This document shows, one piece after another, positions 7,273 to 16,387 of a stretch of DNA of 64,000 nucleotides. The stretch lies in assembly GCF_026242055.1 (NCBI RefSeq), contig NZ_JAPJDL010000001.1, positions 496,001 through 560,000 of the forward strand, given 5' to 3'. Both the position numbers and the translations under genes were made by a program. Below the pieces are notes generated by a model. That model had not been told where the DNA came from and ran no database searches. It worked only from the letters and a program-made list of their open reading frames with translations. Origin of the DNA: Lentzea sp. NEAU-D7 (lineage in GTDB: Bacteria; Actinomycetota; Actinomycetes; Mycobacteriales; Pseudonocardiaceae). The stretch's first letter is position 1, and each line of letters begins with the position of its first letter.

Positions 7273-9051
7273 CTAACGCGCCGTGACGATCAAGGCGAAC
7301 ACGCCGTCGTGGGGCACGGTGAGGATCTGCATCCGGCGGCCGGGATAGGTGATCGTGGACGCCGGCCGCAGCCGCGGCTGCAGTTCCCGCCCCCAGTCGA
7401 ACCGGACCACCGTGCGGCCGCGGGTGAGCGTGAGGCCACGCGAGTCGAGCGCCACCGTGTCGGAATCCCTTACCACCAAGGGAATCTGCTCGGTGGCCGC
7501 GCCGCCGGCCCGCACCGACCGCACGATCCGATCACCCACCGCCACCTCCGTCACGACCGAACCGGACGGCGTGCGGTAGCGGAACCGGTACGGCTCACCG
7601 CCGAGGAACTCCGCCTGCTGCGGACCGTCGGAGTCCGGCACCTGACCGGGCAGCACGGTGGCCCAGCACGCGTGGTCGTTGTTGTTGACCGACTGCACCA
7701 GTGTGCCCGCGACGGGGTGCCACAGGAACGTCAACCCGGTGCGCGCCAACGAGGTCGCGCGGCGCGTGCCGAAGTATCCGCCGACGTACCAGCGCGGGCG
7801 GCGCACGAACAGGAAGTCTTGCCCCTGATCGCTGCGCCGCTCGGTGAAGTGCGAGCGCCGGTAGGGCAGCCGCGCGATGGCCACCGTCCTTTCGGCACGG
7901 CTCGGGTAGCGCTCGCCGTAGATCGCGTGCGCGAGGATGCGCGGTGAGGTGTCCGGCTTGACGAGCGCGGGCACCGGCGCCGTGGAGGCCGCCCAGGCCG
8001 TGCGCGCGGCGGCCAGGTCCTCACGGCTCGACACGAACGCGGCCAGATCGGGCACCTCCGGCACGAACTGGGCGTTGAGCGCGGTCCGTTCGGGATCGGG
8101 CCGCACGTCGGCGTAGAACTTCGAGGACGTCCGGGAGTTCGGGGCGATGTTGGCGAACCAGCCGGACCCGTCCGGTTCGCGCAGCAGGTTGTAGCCGAGC
8201 CAGTCGGTGTACTTCCGGGTCATGGCGACGAGGTTCGGGTCGCCGGTCTGCCGCCACGCGTCGGCCAGCTCCGGCAGCATGACCTCGAAGTTGTAGTTGG
8301 TGTCCGCGCCGGACTCCTCGTAGAAGTAGCCGGCGGGGCTCTGGCCGACCGCCGCCAGCCGCCGGAACGCCTCGGTCAGCCGCTGCCGCAGCGCCGCGTC
8401 CGGGTCGTGCCTCAGCGCCAGCGCCGCACCGGCGAGGCCTGATGCCGTCTGGTTCGCCCACGTGAGCGGCGACTGCCAGACGGTGCCGTTGGACGGGTCG
8501 AGGAACCACGTCATGGCCCGCCGCAGCGCGGCGCTGATCTGGGCCTGCCGCGACCGCAGCGCTCCGGCGCGTCTCAGCAGGGCGTTGGTCTTGCTCAGGT
8601 ATCCCATGGCGAACCCGGTCGCCGCCAGCGAGTGCTGGTCGCGCGAGTACTCCGGCCACGAGCCGTCGGCGTGCTGCAGCCCGAGGTAGTGGCCGAGTCC
8701 CGCGTCGAGCGCGGCGAGCACCTCCGCGTTGCCGCGGTAGGGGTTCCACGAGCGGGACCGGGTCGCGAACCAGGCCAGCGTGTAGACGTGCTCCTGGACG
8801 CGGGCGTTGTACGAGGCGTTGGGGCTGCGCCACCAGCCCCCGCCGAAGAAACCGCTCGCGTTCATGTCCGCGACCATCGGCGAGACGAGCATCAGGTACT
8901 GCGCGAACCGCTGCTCGTCCGGGGCGAACGAACGGCGGTCCGGGACGACGGGCGGGGGCGCGGGCAAGGCGTGCGCCGGTGCCGGCAGAGCGGCGAGCAG
9001 TCCGGCTGCGGCCGCACCGGTGATCAGGCTGCGACGGCTGAATGCGTTCAC
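7273..9051 (-). CDS. Tat-exported (alpha/alpha)-toroid carbohydrate-active protein
   Basis: A 592-residue protein with a twin-arginine signal (FSRRSLITGAAAAGLLAAL then APAHA cleavage region). Residues ~40-370 are helical with HADGSWPEYSRDQHSLAATG, FLDPSNGTVWQSPLTWANQTASG and GADTNYNFEVMLPELADAW, a pattern of an (alpha/alpha)6 toroid like those of polysaccharide lyases and unsaturated glycosidases. The C-terminal ~200 residues look beta-rich (WYVGGYFGTRRATSLARTGLTFLWHP, then repeated short strands), as in heparinase II/III or alginate-lyase-like enzymes. GTG 9051 is chosen because AAGGAGG (complement of 9059-9065) lies seven bases upstream. It is divergent from the LacI gene across two palindromic operators, suggesting it releases the sugar imported by the adjacent ABC system. 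The exact family and substrate are not certain. Confidence 0.7.
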   Translation of the reverse strand: MNAFSRRSLITGAAAAGLLAALPAPAHALPAPPPVVPDRRSFAPDEQRFAQYLMLVSPMVADMNASGFFGGGWWRSPNASYNARVQEHVYTLAWFATRSRSWNPYRGNAEVLAALDAGLGHYLGLQHADGSWPEYSRDQHSLAATGFAMGYLSKTNALLRRAGALRSRQAQISAALRRAMTWFLDPSNGTVWQSPLTWANQTASGLAGAALALRHDPDAALRQRLTEAFRRLAAVGQSPAGYFYEESGADTNYNFEVMLPELADAWRQTGDPNLVAMTRKYTDWLGYNLLREPDGSGWFANIAPNSRTSSKFYADVRPDPERTALNAQFVPEVPDLAAFVSSREDLAAARTAWAASTAPVPALVKPDTSPRILAHAIYGERYPSRAERTVAIARLPYRRSHFTERRSDQGQDFLFVRRPRWYVGGYFGTRRATSLARTGLTFLWHPVAGTLVQSVNNNDHACWATVLPGQVPDSDGPQQAEFLGGEPYRFRYRTPSGSVVTEVAVGDRIVRSVRAGGAATEQIPLVVRDSDTVALDSRGLTLTRGRTVVRFDWGRELQPRLRPASTITYPGRRMQILTVPHDGVFALIVTAR

Positions 9052-9108
9052 GGGCCTACCTCCTTGGTGCGGCACCCTCGCCCGCCCGCACCCGGCCCGT
9101 CAAGATGC

Positions 9109-9120
9109 TAATTCGAATTA
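9109..9120. promoter_or_regulatory. Palindromic operator O1 (TAATTCGAATTA)
   Basis: A perfect 12 bp palindrome, AT-rich in a GC-rich setting, in the divergent promoter of the toroid protein and the LacI gene. It shares the AATTCGAATT core with O2 at 9161-9180. Probably bound by the adjacent LacI-type regulator. Confidence 0.75.
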
Positions 9121-9160
9121 TTACAGGCTTGACGGCGGTGCGGATGCTGTCGCAGACTCC

Positions 9161-9180
9161 CTGCCAATTCGAATTGGCAG
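9161..9180. promoter_or_regulatory. Palindromic operator O2 (20 bp perfect palindrome)
   Basis: CTGCCAATTCGAATTGGCAG is a perfect 20 bp palindrome immediately before the lacI-type start. It overlaps that gene's Shine-Dalgarno region (GGCAGG). A possible -35 (TTGACG, 9129-9134) lies between O1 and O2, so the regulator probably controls itself and the divergent gene. Confidence 0.8.
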
Positions 9181-9186
9181 GTGTTC

Positions 9187-10194
9187 ATGGCGAAGAGGCT
9201 CACCCAGCAGGACATCGCCCGGATGGCGGGCGTCAGCCAGGCCACGGTGTCGCTGGTGCTCAACAACCGGACCGACAGCGGCGTCCGGATCGCGGAGGAG
9301 ACCCGCGCGAGGGTGCTGGAGGTGATCAGACGGACCGGCTACGTCGCGAACCCGATCGCGCGCCGGTTGCACGACCAGCGCAACCGCATCCTCGGCGTCT
9401 TCACCTACGAGGCCGTCTTCCCGAGCACCCGCGCCGACTTCTACCAGCCGTTCCTCGAGGGCATCGAGGAGCAGGCCGAGGAAGCCGGCTGCGATCTGCT
9501 GCTGTTCACCAGCGCCAAGGCGACGAGCGGGAAGCGGCGGATCTTCAGCGACGACAGCAGGATCCGGCTCGCGGACGGGTGCGTGCTGCTCGGCCGGTCG
9601 ATCGACCGCGACGACCTGGCCCAGCTCGTGACGGAGGCCATCCCGTTCGTCTCCGTCGGCCGCCGTGACGACGCGGGCGGCCCGGTGCCGCACATCGGCG
9701 CCGACTACCCCGCCGCCGTGCGGGACTTGGTGGACCGCGCGGTGGCCCTCGGGCACCGCGAGTTCGCCTACGTGGGCGCCGGCACGGGCGCGGAGTCGTC
9801 GGCCGACAGGCTGCGCGGGTTCAAGCAGGCCGTCGCGGCGCACGGGGTCAAGGGCACGCACGTCCAGTTCGCCGGGCTCACCCAGCTGCTCGACGCGGAT
9901 GTCACGTGCGTGCTCGCCGAGGAGGTCTCCGACGGCGCCGCGCTGGTCCTCGCCGCCCGCGAGCGCGGTCTGTCGGTCCCCGGTGACCTGTCCGTGCTGA
10001 CGCTCGGCGCCGCCACCCGGCCCGCGCCGGACGACGTCCGGCTGACCGGTTTCCGCATTCCGCGCCGCGAGATGGGGCGGCGGGCGGTGCAGGCGCTGAC
10101 CGAGGTGCTCGCACACGGCACCACCCCGCAGGAGCTGCTGGCCTGCGAGTTCGTCGAAGGCACCACGCTGGGCCACTCAACCGCTCAGCGTTGA
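9187..10194 (+). CDS. LacI-family transcriptional regulator
   Basis: A 335-residue repressor. The N-terminal helix-turn-helix plus hinge is MAKRLTQQDIARMAGVSQATVSLVLNN...VARRLHDQRN-type, and the periplasmic-binding-like ligand domain follows from ~60 (ILGVFTYEAVFPS...). ATG 9187 is preferred over GTG 9181 because homologues start at the HTH and GGCAGG lies upstream. The stop at 10192-10194 lies just before the ribosome site of the FAD oxidoreductase, so the regulator heads an operon with the importer genes. The effector is likely the sugar released by the toroid protein. Confidence 0.95.
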   Translation: MAKRLTQQDIARMAGVSQATVSLVLNNRTDSGVRIAEETRARVLEVIRRTGYVANPIARRLHDQRNRILGVFTYEAVFPSTRADFYQPFLEGIEEQAEEAGCDLLLFTSAKATSGKRRIFSDDSRIRLADGCVLLGRSIDRDDLAQLVTEAIPFVSVGRRDDAGGPVPHIGADYPAAVRDLVDRAVALGHREFAYVGAGTGAESSADRLRGFKQAVAAHGVKGTHVQFAGLTQLLDADVTCVLAEEVSDGAALVLAARERGLSVPGDLSVLTLGAATRPAPDDVRLTGFRIPRREMGRRAVQALTEVLAHGTTPQELLACEFVEGTTLGHSTAQR

Positions 10195-10208
10195 TCTGGA
10201 GGAATCTG

Positions 10209-11804
10209 TTGCCGCACAACACTGACGTCGTCGTCGTAGGTGGCGGACTGGGCGGAGTCGCCGCAGCCCTCGCCCTGCTGCGCGCCGGCCGCCGGGTCGT
10301 GCTCACCGAGGAGTTCGAGTGGCTCGGCGGGCAGCTCACCAGCCAGGCCGTCCCACCGGACGAGCACAGCTGGGTCGAGCGCTTCGGCGTGACCGCGTCC
10401 TACCGCGCGCTGCGCGACGGCATCCGCGACTACTACCGCCGCCACTACCCGCTGACCCCGCGGGCACGGGCGTGGCGCGAGCTCAACCCCGGCGCGGGCA
10501 ACGTGAGCCGCCTCTGCCACGAGCCCCGCGTCGCCGTCGCCGTGATCGACGAGATGCTGGCGCCCTACCGGGGCAGCGGCAGGCTCACGGTCCTGCAGCC
10601 CGCCCGGCCGATCGCCGCGCGCACCGACGGGGACCGGATCGTGTCGGTCACCGTCGAGCACAACGGATCCGAGGTCGAGCTGGCCGCGCCGTACGTCCTC
10701 GACGCGACCGAGACCGGCGAGCTGCTCCCGTTGTCCGGCACCGAGTACGTGACGGGCTTCGAGTCCACCCTGGACACCGGCGAGCCCAGCGCGCCCGAGA
10801 CCGCCCAGCCGGCGAACATGCAGGCGATGTCGGTGTGCTTCGCGATCGACCACGTCGACGGCGACCACACCATCGACAAGCCCGAGCGGTACGACTTCTG
10901 GCGCGAGTACCAGCCGTCCTACTGGGGCGACCGGATGCTGTCGTTCCGCTCCCCCGACCCGCGCACGCTGACCACCGCCGAGCGCACGTTCACCCCGAAC
11001 CCGGACGACGACCCGCTGTCGGTGCTCTCCGACCAGCGGCTGAGCGCGGGCGACAGCAACCTGTGGACGTTCCGCCGCATCGCCGCGCGCCGCAACTTCA
11101 CCGAAGGCGCCTACGACAGCGACATCTGCCTGGTCAACTGGCCGATGATCGACTACTTCGAGTCACCGGTGATCGACGTGCCGGACGCGGAGAAGCACGT
11201 CGCGGCGGCACGGGAGCTGTCGAAATCGGTGCTGTACTGGCTGCAGACCGAGGCACCCCGCGCGGACGGCGGCACGGGCTTCCCCGGTCTGCGGCTGCGC
11301 GGCGACGTCACCGGCAGCGCCGACGGCCTGGCCCAGGCGCCCTACATCCGCGAGTCGCGGCGGATGCGGACCGAGTACACGATCGTCGAGCAGGACCTCT
11401 CGCTCGCCGTGCGCGGCGACAAGGGCGCCGTGCAGCACGCCGACGCCGTGGGTGTCGGCATGTACCGCATCGACCTGCACCCCTCGACCGGCGGCGACAA
11501 CTACCTCGACGTCGCGAGCTGCCCGTTCGAGATCCCGCTCGGCGCGCTCATCCCCCAGCGCGTCGAGAACCTGCTGCCTGCGGGCAAGAACATCGGCACC
11601 ACCCACATCACCAACGGTTCCCACCGGCTGCACCCGGTCGAGTGGAACGTCGGCGAGGTCGCGGGCGCGCTCGCGGACTTCTGCCTGGCGCACCGAGTCA
11701 CCCCTCGCGCGGTGCGCAACACCCCCGGCCTCCTCGCGGACTTCCAGCACCGGCTGGAACGCGACGGGGTCGAGCTCCGCTGGCCGGACGTGTCCGGTTA
11801 CTAG
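10209..11804 (+). CDS. FAD-dependent oxidoreductase (FAD_oxidored family)
   Basis: A 531-residue flavoprotein. The dinucleotide fold is at the N-terminus: DVVVVGGGLGGVAAALALLRAG, followed by acidic VVLTEEFEWLGGQLTSQ, where the Glu binds FAD ribose. The C-terminal NLLPAGKNIGTTHITNGSHRLHPVEWNVGEVAG segment closes the FAD site and is typical of the FAD_oxidored family found in sugar-degradation loci. The start is the TTG at 10209, six bases after GGAGG (10198-10202); the open frame extends to 10191 without better support. Its role may be oxidation of an unusual sugar or of a lipid/aglycone taken up by the neighbouring transporter. The substrate is unknown. Confidence 0.85.
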   Translation: MPHNTDVVVVGGGLGGVAAALALLRAGRRVVLTEEFEWLGGQLTSQAVPPDEHSWVERFGVTASYRALRDGIRDYYRRHYPLTPRARAWRELNPGAGNVSRLCHEPRVAVAVIDEMLAPYRGSGRLTVLQPARPIAARTDGDRIVSVTVEHNGSEVELAAPYVLDATETGELLPLSGTEYVTGFESTLDTGEPSAPETAQPANMQAMSVCFAIDHVDGDHTIDKPERYDFWREYQPSYWGDRMLSFRSPDPRTLTTAERTFTPNPDDDPLSVLSDQRLSAGDSNLWTFRRIAARRNFTEGAYDSDICLVNWPMIDYFESPVIDVPDAEKHVAAARELSKSVLYWLQTEAPRADGGTGFPGLRLRGDVTGSADGLAQAPYIRESRRMRTEYTIVEQDLSLAVRGDKGAVQHADAVGVGMYRIDLHPSTGGDNYLDVASCPFEIPLGALIPQRVENLLPAGKNIGTTHITNGSHRLHPVEWNVGEVAGALADFCLAHRVTPRAVRNTPGLLADFQHRLERDGVELRWPDVSGY

Positions 11805-11819
11805 TCCAGGGAGACAACG

Positions 11820-13013
11820 ATGTCCCGCCTCACCGCTCTGATCGTCGCCGCGCTGCTGGCCCTCACCGCCTGCAGCGGTTCCTCCGCGCAGTCCGGCCCC
11901 AAGTCGCTGCGCATGACCGTGTGGACCGCCAACGAGGCGCATCTCAAGCTGCTCAACGAGATCGCGTCCGAGTACAAGGCCTCGCACCCCGACGTCACCG
12001 AGATCAAGTTCGACTCGATCCCGGCCGACGGCTACACCACCACGCTCACCACCCAGATCGCCGGTGGCAACGCGCCGGACCTGGCGTGGATCCTGGAGGA
12101 GTCCGCACCGGACTTCGTCTCCTCCGGCGCGCTCGCGCCGATCAGGGCGAAGGTGGAGAAGGCCGACGAGCTCGTGCCGTCCGCCATCAAGCTCTGGGAG
12201 AAGGACGGCGAGCTCTACGCGTACCCGTTCTCCACCTCGCCGTTCGGGCTGTTCGTCAACACCGACCTGGTGAAGGAGCTGCCGAAGACCTGGGAGCAGG
12301 CCGTCGCGGCTTCCGCGGGCAAGAACCTCGTGCTGCCGGACTTCAAGTACCAGAACTGGGCGGTGCTCTCGGCGATCTGGCGCGGCTGGGGCGCGAACGC
12401 GTGGAGCGAGGACGGCAGGACGTGCGGCTTCTCCAGCCAGGAGATGAAGGACGCCATGACGTTCGTCCACAAGGCGATCTTCACGGACAAGGCGATCCCC
12501 GGCCCCGGCACGACCGTGGACTTCTTCGCGGGCAACGCGGCCATGGCGGTCAGCCAGATCTCGCGGGCGGGCGCGCTGAAGGACGCCAAGTTCGGCTGGA
12601 CGCTGCTGCCGCTGCCGCAGGGCCCGAAGGGTGACTACGCGGTGATCGGCCAGGCCGGCGTCGGCGTGCTCAAGCGGTCGAAGAACGCCGAGGCCGCCGC
12701 GGACTTCCTGGGCTTCTTCACCAACGCGGCCAACTCCGCGAAGCTCGCCCAGTTCTTCCCGCCGGTCCGCCAGTCGCTGCTCAACGCCGAGACCCTGGCG
12801 AAGAGCAACCCGCTCATCAAGCCGGAGCAGCTGCAGTCGGTCGTGATCGACGGCATCAGCAAGGGCGTGGTGAAGCCCAGCCACCAAGGCCAGGAGGAGC
12901 TGAACCAGACCATCCGGGCGGCGCTCGACCCGCTGTGGAAGCCGGACGCGAACGTCGGCCAGGTGCTCGACGGCGTGTGCGCGAAGATCAAGCCGCTGCT
13001 GGAGCGCCCGTGA
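11820..13013 (+). CDS. ABC transporter sugar-binding lipoprotein (family 1 SBP)
   Basis: A 397-residue extracellular binding protein. It has a lipoprotein signal with lipobox LTAC (Cys18), then KSLRMTVWTANEAHLKLLNEIASEYKASHPDV, the standard start of the mature family 1 fold, and DGYTTTLTTQIAGGNAPDLAWI, the SBP_bac_1 signature. A GGGAG ribosome site precedes ATG 11820. It overlaps the first permease by four bases (GTGA), marking a translationally coupled operon. Confidence 0.95.
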   Translation: MSRLTALIVAALLALTACSGSSAQSGPKSLRMTVWTANEAHLKLLNEIASEYKASHPDVTEIKFDSIPADGYTTTLTTQIAGGNAPDLAWILEESAPDFVSSGALAPIRAKVEKADELVPSAIKLWEKDGELYAYPFSTSPFGLFVNTDLVKELPKTWEQAVAASAGKNLVLPDFKYQNWAVLSAIWRGWGANAWSEDGRTCGFSSQEMKDAMTFVHKAIFTDKAIPGPGTTVDFFAGNAAMAVSQISRAGALKDAKFGWTLLPLPQGPKGDYAVIGQAGVGVLKRSKNAEAAADFLGFFTNAANSAKLAQFFPPVRQSLLNAETLAKSNPLIKPEQLQSVVIDGISKGVVKPSHQGQEELNQTIRAALDPLWKPDANVGQVLDGVCAKIKPLLERP

Positions 13014-13897
13014 CGTTCTGGACGTATCGCAGGCGCGACAACCTGGTCGGCTACCTGTTCGTCGCGCCTGCTCTGCTCGGCAGCCTCGCGTTCGTGCTCG
13101 TCCCGCTGGGGATGGTCGGCTGGTACAGCCTCAACGAGTGGAACGTGCTCGGCGGGACGTTCGAGTTCATCGGCGGCGAGAACTACGCGCGGCTTCTCGC
13201 CGACGAGAAGCTGCGTGACTCGCTCGTCGCCACGGCCTGGTTCGCCGCCGGGCTGGTGGTGCTGAACCTGTCGCTGGCGCTGCTGCTCGCGGTGCTGCTC
13301 AACCAGAAGCTGCGCGGCACCACGCTGTTCCGCACCTTGTTCTTCTCCCCCGTGCTGGTGTCGCTGGTGGCGTGGACGCTGGTCTGGCAGCTGATGCTGC
13401 AGCCGGAGGGCAGCGTCAACGGGCTGCTCGGCGTCTTCGGCGTGGACGGGCCGAACTGGCTGCGGGGCGAGACGACCGCGATGGTGTCGGTGGTCGTCGT
13501 GCAGGTGATCAAGAACGTCGGGTTGAACATGGTGCTGTTCCTCGCGGCGCTGCAGGGGGTGCCGGCACCGCTGTACGAGGCGGCGAAGATCGACGGCGCG
13601 GGCGCGTGGAGGCGGTTCCGCAGCATCACGATCCCGTTGATCAGCCCGACGATCCTGCTCACGTCGATCATCACGATCGTCGGCTCGCTGCAGGTGTTCG
13701 CGCAGATCGCGGTGCTCACCCAGGGCGGGCCGGGCACGTCCACGACCGTGTTGATCTACTACCTGTACCAGCAGGCGTTCCAGTTCCACCACTTCGGCTA
13801 CGGCGCGACGATCTCGGTGCTGCTGTTCGTCATCGTCGCCGCCCTGACGTTGCTGCAGTGGCAGATGCGCCGGAAGTGGGTGCTCCATGAGTCGTAA
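13010..13897 (+). CDS. ABC sugar transporter permease (MalF/UgpA-like)
   Basis: A 295-residue inner-membrane permease with six predicted segments starting NLVGYLFVAPALLGSLAFVLVPLGMVGWYS. The EAA loop APLYEAAKIDGAGAWRRFRSITIPLI (around residues 185-210) contacts the ATPase. The GTG start at 13010 overlaps the lipoprotein stop, and the 3' end overlaps the next permease by 11 bases. No ATP-binding gene is present in this operon, so a shared MsiK-type ATPase from elsewhere is likely, as is common in actinobacteria. Confidence 0.95.
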   Translation: MTFWTYRRRDNLVGYLFVAPALLGSLAFVLVPLGMVGWYSLNEWNVLGGTFEFIGGENYARLLADEKLRDSLVATAWFAAGLVVLNLSLALLLAVLLNQKLRGTTLFRTLFFSPVLVSLVAWTLVWQLMLQPEGSVNGLLGVFGVDGPNWLRGETTAMVSVVVVQVIKNVGLNMVLFLAALQGVPAPLYEAAKIDGAGAWRRFRSITIPLISPTILLTSIITIVGSLQVFAQIAVLTQGGPGTSTTVLIYYLYQQAFQFHHFGYGATISVLLFVIVAALTLLQWQMRRKWVLHES

Positions 13898-14705
13898 GGT
13901 CGCGCTCTACGGGTTGCTGTGCCTGCTGTGCGTGCCGTTCGTGTTCCCGACGTGGTGGATGGTCACCTCGTCGATGAAACCGATCAGCGAGATCTTCTCC
14001 GAGTCGCTGCTGCCGTCGGAGTGGACGTTCTCCACGTACGAGACGGTCTTCAAGATGCAGCCCTTCGGGCAGCAGTACTGGAACAGCCTCTACATCGCGG
14101 TGGTCGTCACGGCCGGCACGATGGCCGTCGCGGCGCTCGCGGGCTACGCGTTCGCGCGCATCCGGTTCCCCGGCCAGAACGTGCTGTTCGTGGTCGTGCT
14201 GACCGGCCTGCTCATCCCGAGCGAGGTCACGATCGTCCCGTTGTTCCAGCTGTTCCAGTCGCTCGGGATGACGAACACGCACTGGCCGCTGATCATCGTG
14301 CCGATCTTCGGGGCACCGTGCGTGCTGGCGATCTTCATCATGCGCCAGTTCTTCATCGCGCTCCCGCCGGAGCTGGAGGAGGCCGCCCGCATGGACGGCC
14401 TCGGCCGCGCCGGGATCTTCTACCGGATCGCCCTGCCGCTGTCGCGGCCCGCGCTCGGGGCGGTCGCGATCTTCACGTTCCTGCACTCGTGGAACCTCTA
14501 CCTGGAGCCGATCGTGTACCTGTCCACACCGGACATGTTCACGCTGCCGCAGGCGCTGACCCAGTTCGTGGACATCTACGGCGGTCCGATGTGGAACGTC
14601 CAGCTGGCGGCCGCGACGATGACGGCCGTGCCGATCCTGGTGGTGTTCGTGGTGGCGCAGCGGCAGTTCATCGAGGGCCTCGCGCACACGGGCGTGAAGG
14701 GGTGA
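13887..14705 (+). CDS. ABC sugar transporter permease (MalG/UgpE-like)
   Basis: A 272-residue membrane protein (MSRKVALYGLLCLLCVPFVFPTWWMVTSSMKP...). It carries the EAA loop LEEAARMDGLGRAGIFYRIALPLSRPALG near residue 170. It pairs with the preceding permease and overlaps the following esterase gene by four bases (GTGA), so the whole set from the FAD oxidoreductase to the esterase is one operon. Confidence 0.95.
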   Translation: MSRKVALYGLLCLLCVPFVFPTWWMVTSSMKPISEIFSESLLPSEWTFSTYETVFKMQPFGQQYWNSLYIAVVVTAGTMAVAALAGYAFARIRFPGQNVLFVVVLTGLLIPSEVTIVPLFQLFQSLGMTNTHWPLIIVPIFGAPCVLAIFIMRQFFIALPPELEEAARMDGLGRAGIFYRIALPLSRPALGAVAIFTFLHSWNLYLEPIVYLSTPDMFTLPQALTQFVDIYGGPMWNVQLAAATMTAVPILVVFVVAQRQFIEGLAHTGVKG

Positions 14706-15589
14706 TCGACCCGGAGATCGCGGCGCTGGCCGACCTCTCCCGGCCACCGCTGACGCCGGACCGGATCGCGGAGAGGCGGGCCGCCAACCGGGTCGTCACC
14801 GACGCCGAGCTCACCAGGGACGGCACGGTGACGTTCAGCGAGCGGGACGCGGACGGCGTACCCGTGCTGGTGCTGCGCCCGGCCGGGTCCGCCGGTCCGC
14901 CCGTGCTGCACGTCCACGGCGGCGGGATGGTCGCGGGCACCCGCCGGTCCGACCTGCACGTGCTGGCCGAATGGGTGTCGGAGCTCGGCGTCACGCTCGT
15001 CTCCCCCGAGTACCGGCTGGCGCCCGAACACCCGCACCCGGCGCCGGTGCGGGACTGCTACCGGACGCTGACGTGGATGGCCCGCAACGGTCTCGCCTCT
15101 CCCGTCGTCGCCGGCACGTCCGCGGGCGGCGGGCTGGCGGCGGCGGTGACGCTGATGGCCCGCGACTTCGGCGGTCCGGACGTCCGCGGCCAGCTGCTGA
15201 TGTGCCCGATGCTCGACGACAGGTGCGAAACGCCGTCCAGCCACCAGTTCCTCGACGGCACCACCTGGGTGCGCACCTCGAACATCACCGGCTGGACGGC
15301 GTTGCTCGGCGACGCGCGGGGCGGGCCGGACGTGTCGCCGTTCGCCGCTCCGGCGCGCGCGGCCGATCTGTCCGGCCTGCCGCCGACCTACGTCGACGTC
15401 GGGTCGGTGGACGTGTTCCGCGACGAGGCCGTCGGCTACGCGTCGCGGATCTGGCAGGCGGGCGGGGACGCGGAGTTGCACGTGTGGCCGGGTGGCTGCC
15501 ACGGCTTCGACCAGCTCGCACCGGAAGCGGCGTTGTCACGCCGTGCCCGAGCCACGCGGATGGCGTGGCTACGCCGAACCTTCGCGTGA
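14702..15589 (+). CDS. Alpha/beta hydrolase of the hormone-sensitive-lipase type
   Basis: A 295-residue esterase. The oxyanion-hole motif HVHGGGMVAGT is at ~62. The nucleophile elbow VVAGTSAGGGLAAAV is typical of HSL-family enzymes (G-x-S-A-G). The acid is likely within VDVGSVDVFRDEA, and the His within WPGGCHGFDQLAP. The GTG start at 14702 overlaps the permease stop. It probably removes acyl or feruloyl groups from the imported sugar; this is inferred from context. Its 3' end overlaps the convergent nucleotidyltransferase by 21 bases. Confidence 0.92.
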   Translation: MIDPEIAALADLSRPPLTPDRIAERRAANRVVTDAELTRDGTVTFSERDADGVPVLVLRPAGSAGPPVLHVHGGGMVAGTRRSDLHVLAEWVSELGVTLVSPEYRLAPEHPHPAPVRDCYRTLTWMARNGLASPVVAGTSAGGGLAAAVTLMARDFGGPDVRGQLLMCPMLDDRCETPSSHQFLDGTTWVRTSNITGWTALLGDARGGPDVSPFAAPARAADLSGLPPTYVDVGSVDVFRDEAVGYASRIWQAGGDAELHVWPGGCHGFDQLAPEAALSRRARATRMAWLRRTFA

Positions 15590-16384
15590 CTCCGCGTCGG
15601 CGACCACCGCCAGTGTGAACTCCCCCGCCGCACGGACCGCCTCGGCAGGCGCCAGTTCGACCGGTCTCCCACTCCGCTGGGCCAGCGCTGCCCTCAGGAG
15701 CGGCTGCCACGCTCCGCCGAAGACGTCGAGGGCGTACTCGGCGGCGGCCTCCTTGGAGATCACCTCTCCGGTGAGGACCGTGTGGTGCAGCCGCGGCGAC
15801 CCGAGCACGCGGCTGATCGCCGCCCGATGCGCCGGCACGAACAGCTTGTCGCTCGCCGGACCGCTCAGCAAACGCTCACCCCAGCTCCGCCAGTGACCGC
15901 GCAGCTGACCGAGGTTCCACTCCCGCAGCCTCGCCGGTTCCGGATCCAGCCCGAGCAGGCCCGGCTCCGGTCCACGCACCGCGATCCCCTTTTCCCGCAG
16001 CACTTTCCACATCACGGGGTTCACGTCGAACCCGCGCCCCACGTGGAACCTCCTGCCGCTGTGGGACGCGATCGGCCGGATCGCCGTCACCGGCTTCCCC
16101 ATGTCCGCGGCTGCGACGAACGCGCCGTTCACCGTCCCCGGGATCGTGGGATCAGCCCTGCTGACCGCCCGCGCGGCTGCCGTGAGGTTGCCCAGCACGT
16201 GCAGCGCGCGCAGGCGGCGCGTCGACGTGGCACCGTCGACGACCGCGATGAAGTCGATGTCGCTCAGGTCAGGACGCCAGGTGCCGAGCGCCGCCGAGCC
16301 GACCAGGTAGAACCCGGTGATCCGGCCCGGCAGCACCCTGTCGGCCGCGGCGAGGTAGCGGGTCGCGTTCCGGGTGGCAAGCAT
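15569..16384 (-). CDS. Nucleotidyltransferase with DUF4111-like C-terminus (ANT(3'')-like)
   Basis: A 271-residue protein. The N-terminal nucleotidyltransferase signature is YLVGSAALGTWRPDLSDIDFIAV (G-S-x11-D-x-D). The C-terminal part (RHH-like helices, RGPEPGLLGLDPEP and TGEVISKEAAAEYALD) resembles the AadA/ANT(3'') aminoglycoside adenylyltransferase domain (DUF4111). The ATG at 16384 is only three bases past the stop of the methylisoborneol synthase gene, so the two are translated from one messenger. Whether it adenylates an antibiotic or a protein is unknown. Confidence 0.82.
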   Translation of the reverse strand: MLATRNATRYLAAADRVLPGRITGFYLVGSAALGTWRPDLSDIDFIAVVDGATSTRRLRALHVLGNLTAAARAVSRADPTIPGTVNGAFVAAADMGKPVTAIRPIASHSGRRFHVGRGFDVNPVMWKVLREKGIAVRGPEPGLLGLDPEPARLREWNLGQLRGHWRSWGERLLSGPASDKLFVPAHRAAISRVLGSPRLHHTVLTGEVISKEAAAEYALDVFGGAWQPLLRAALAQRSGRPVELAPAEAVRAAGEFTLAVVADAESREGSA

Positions 16385-16387
16385 TCT

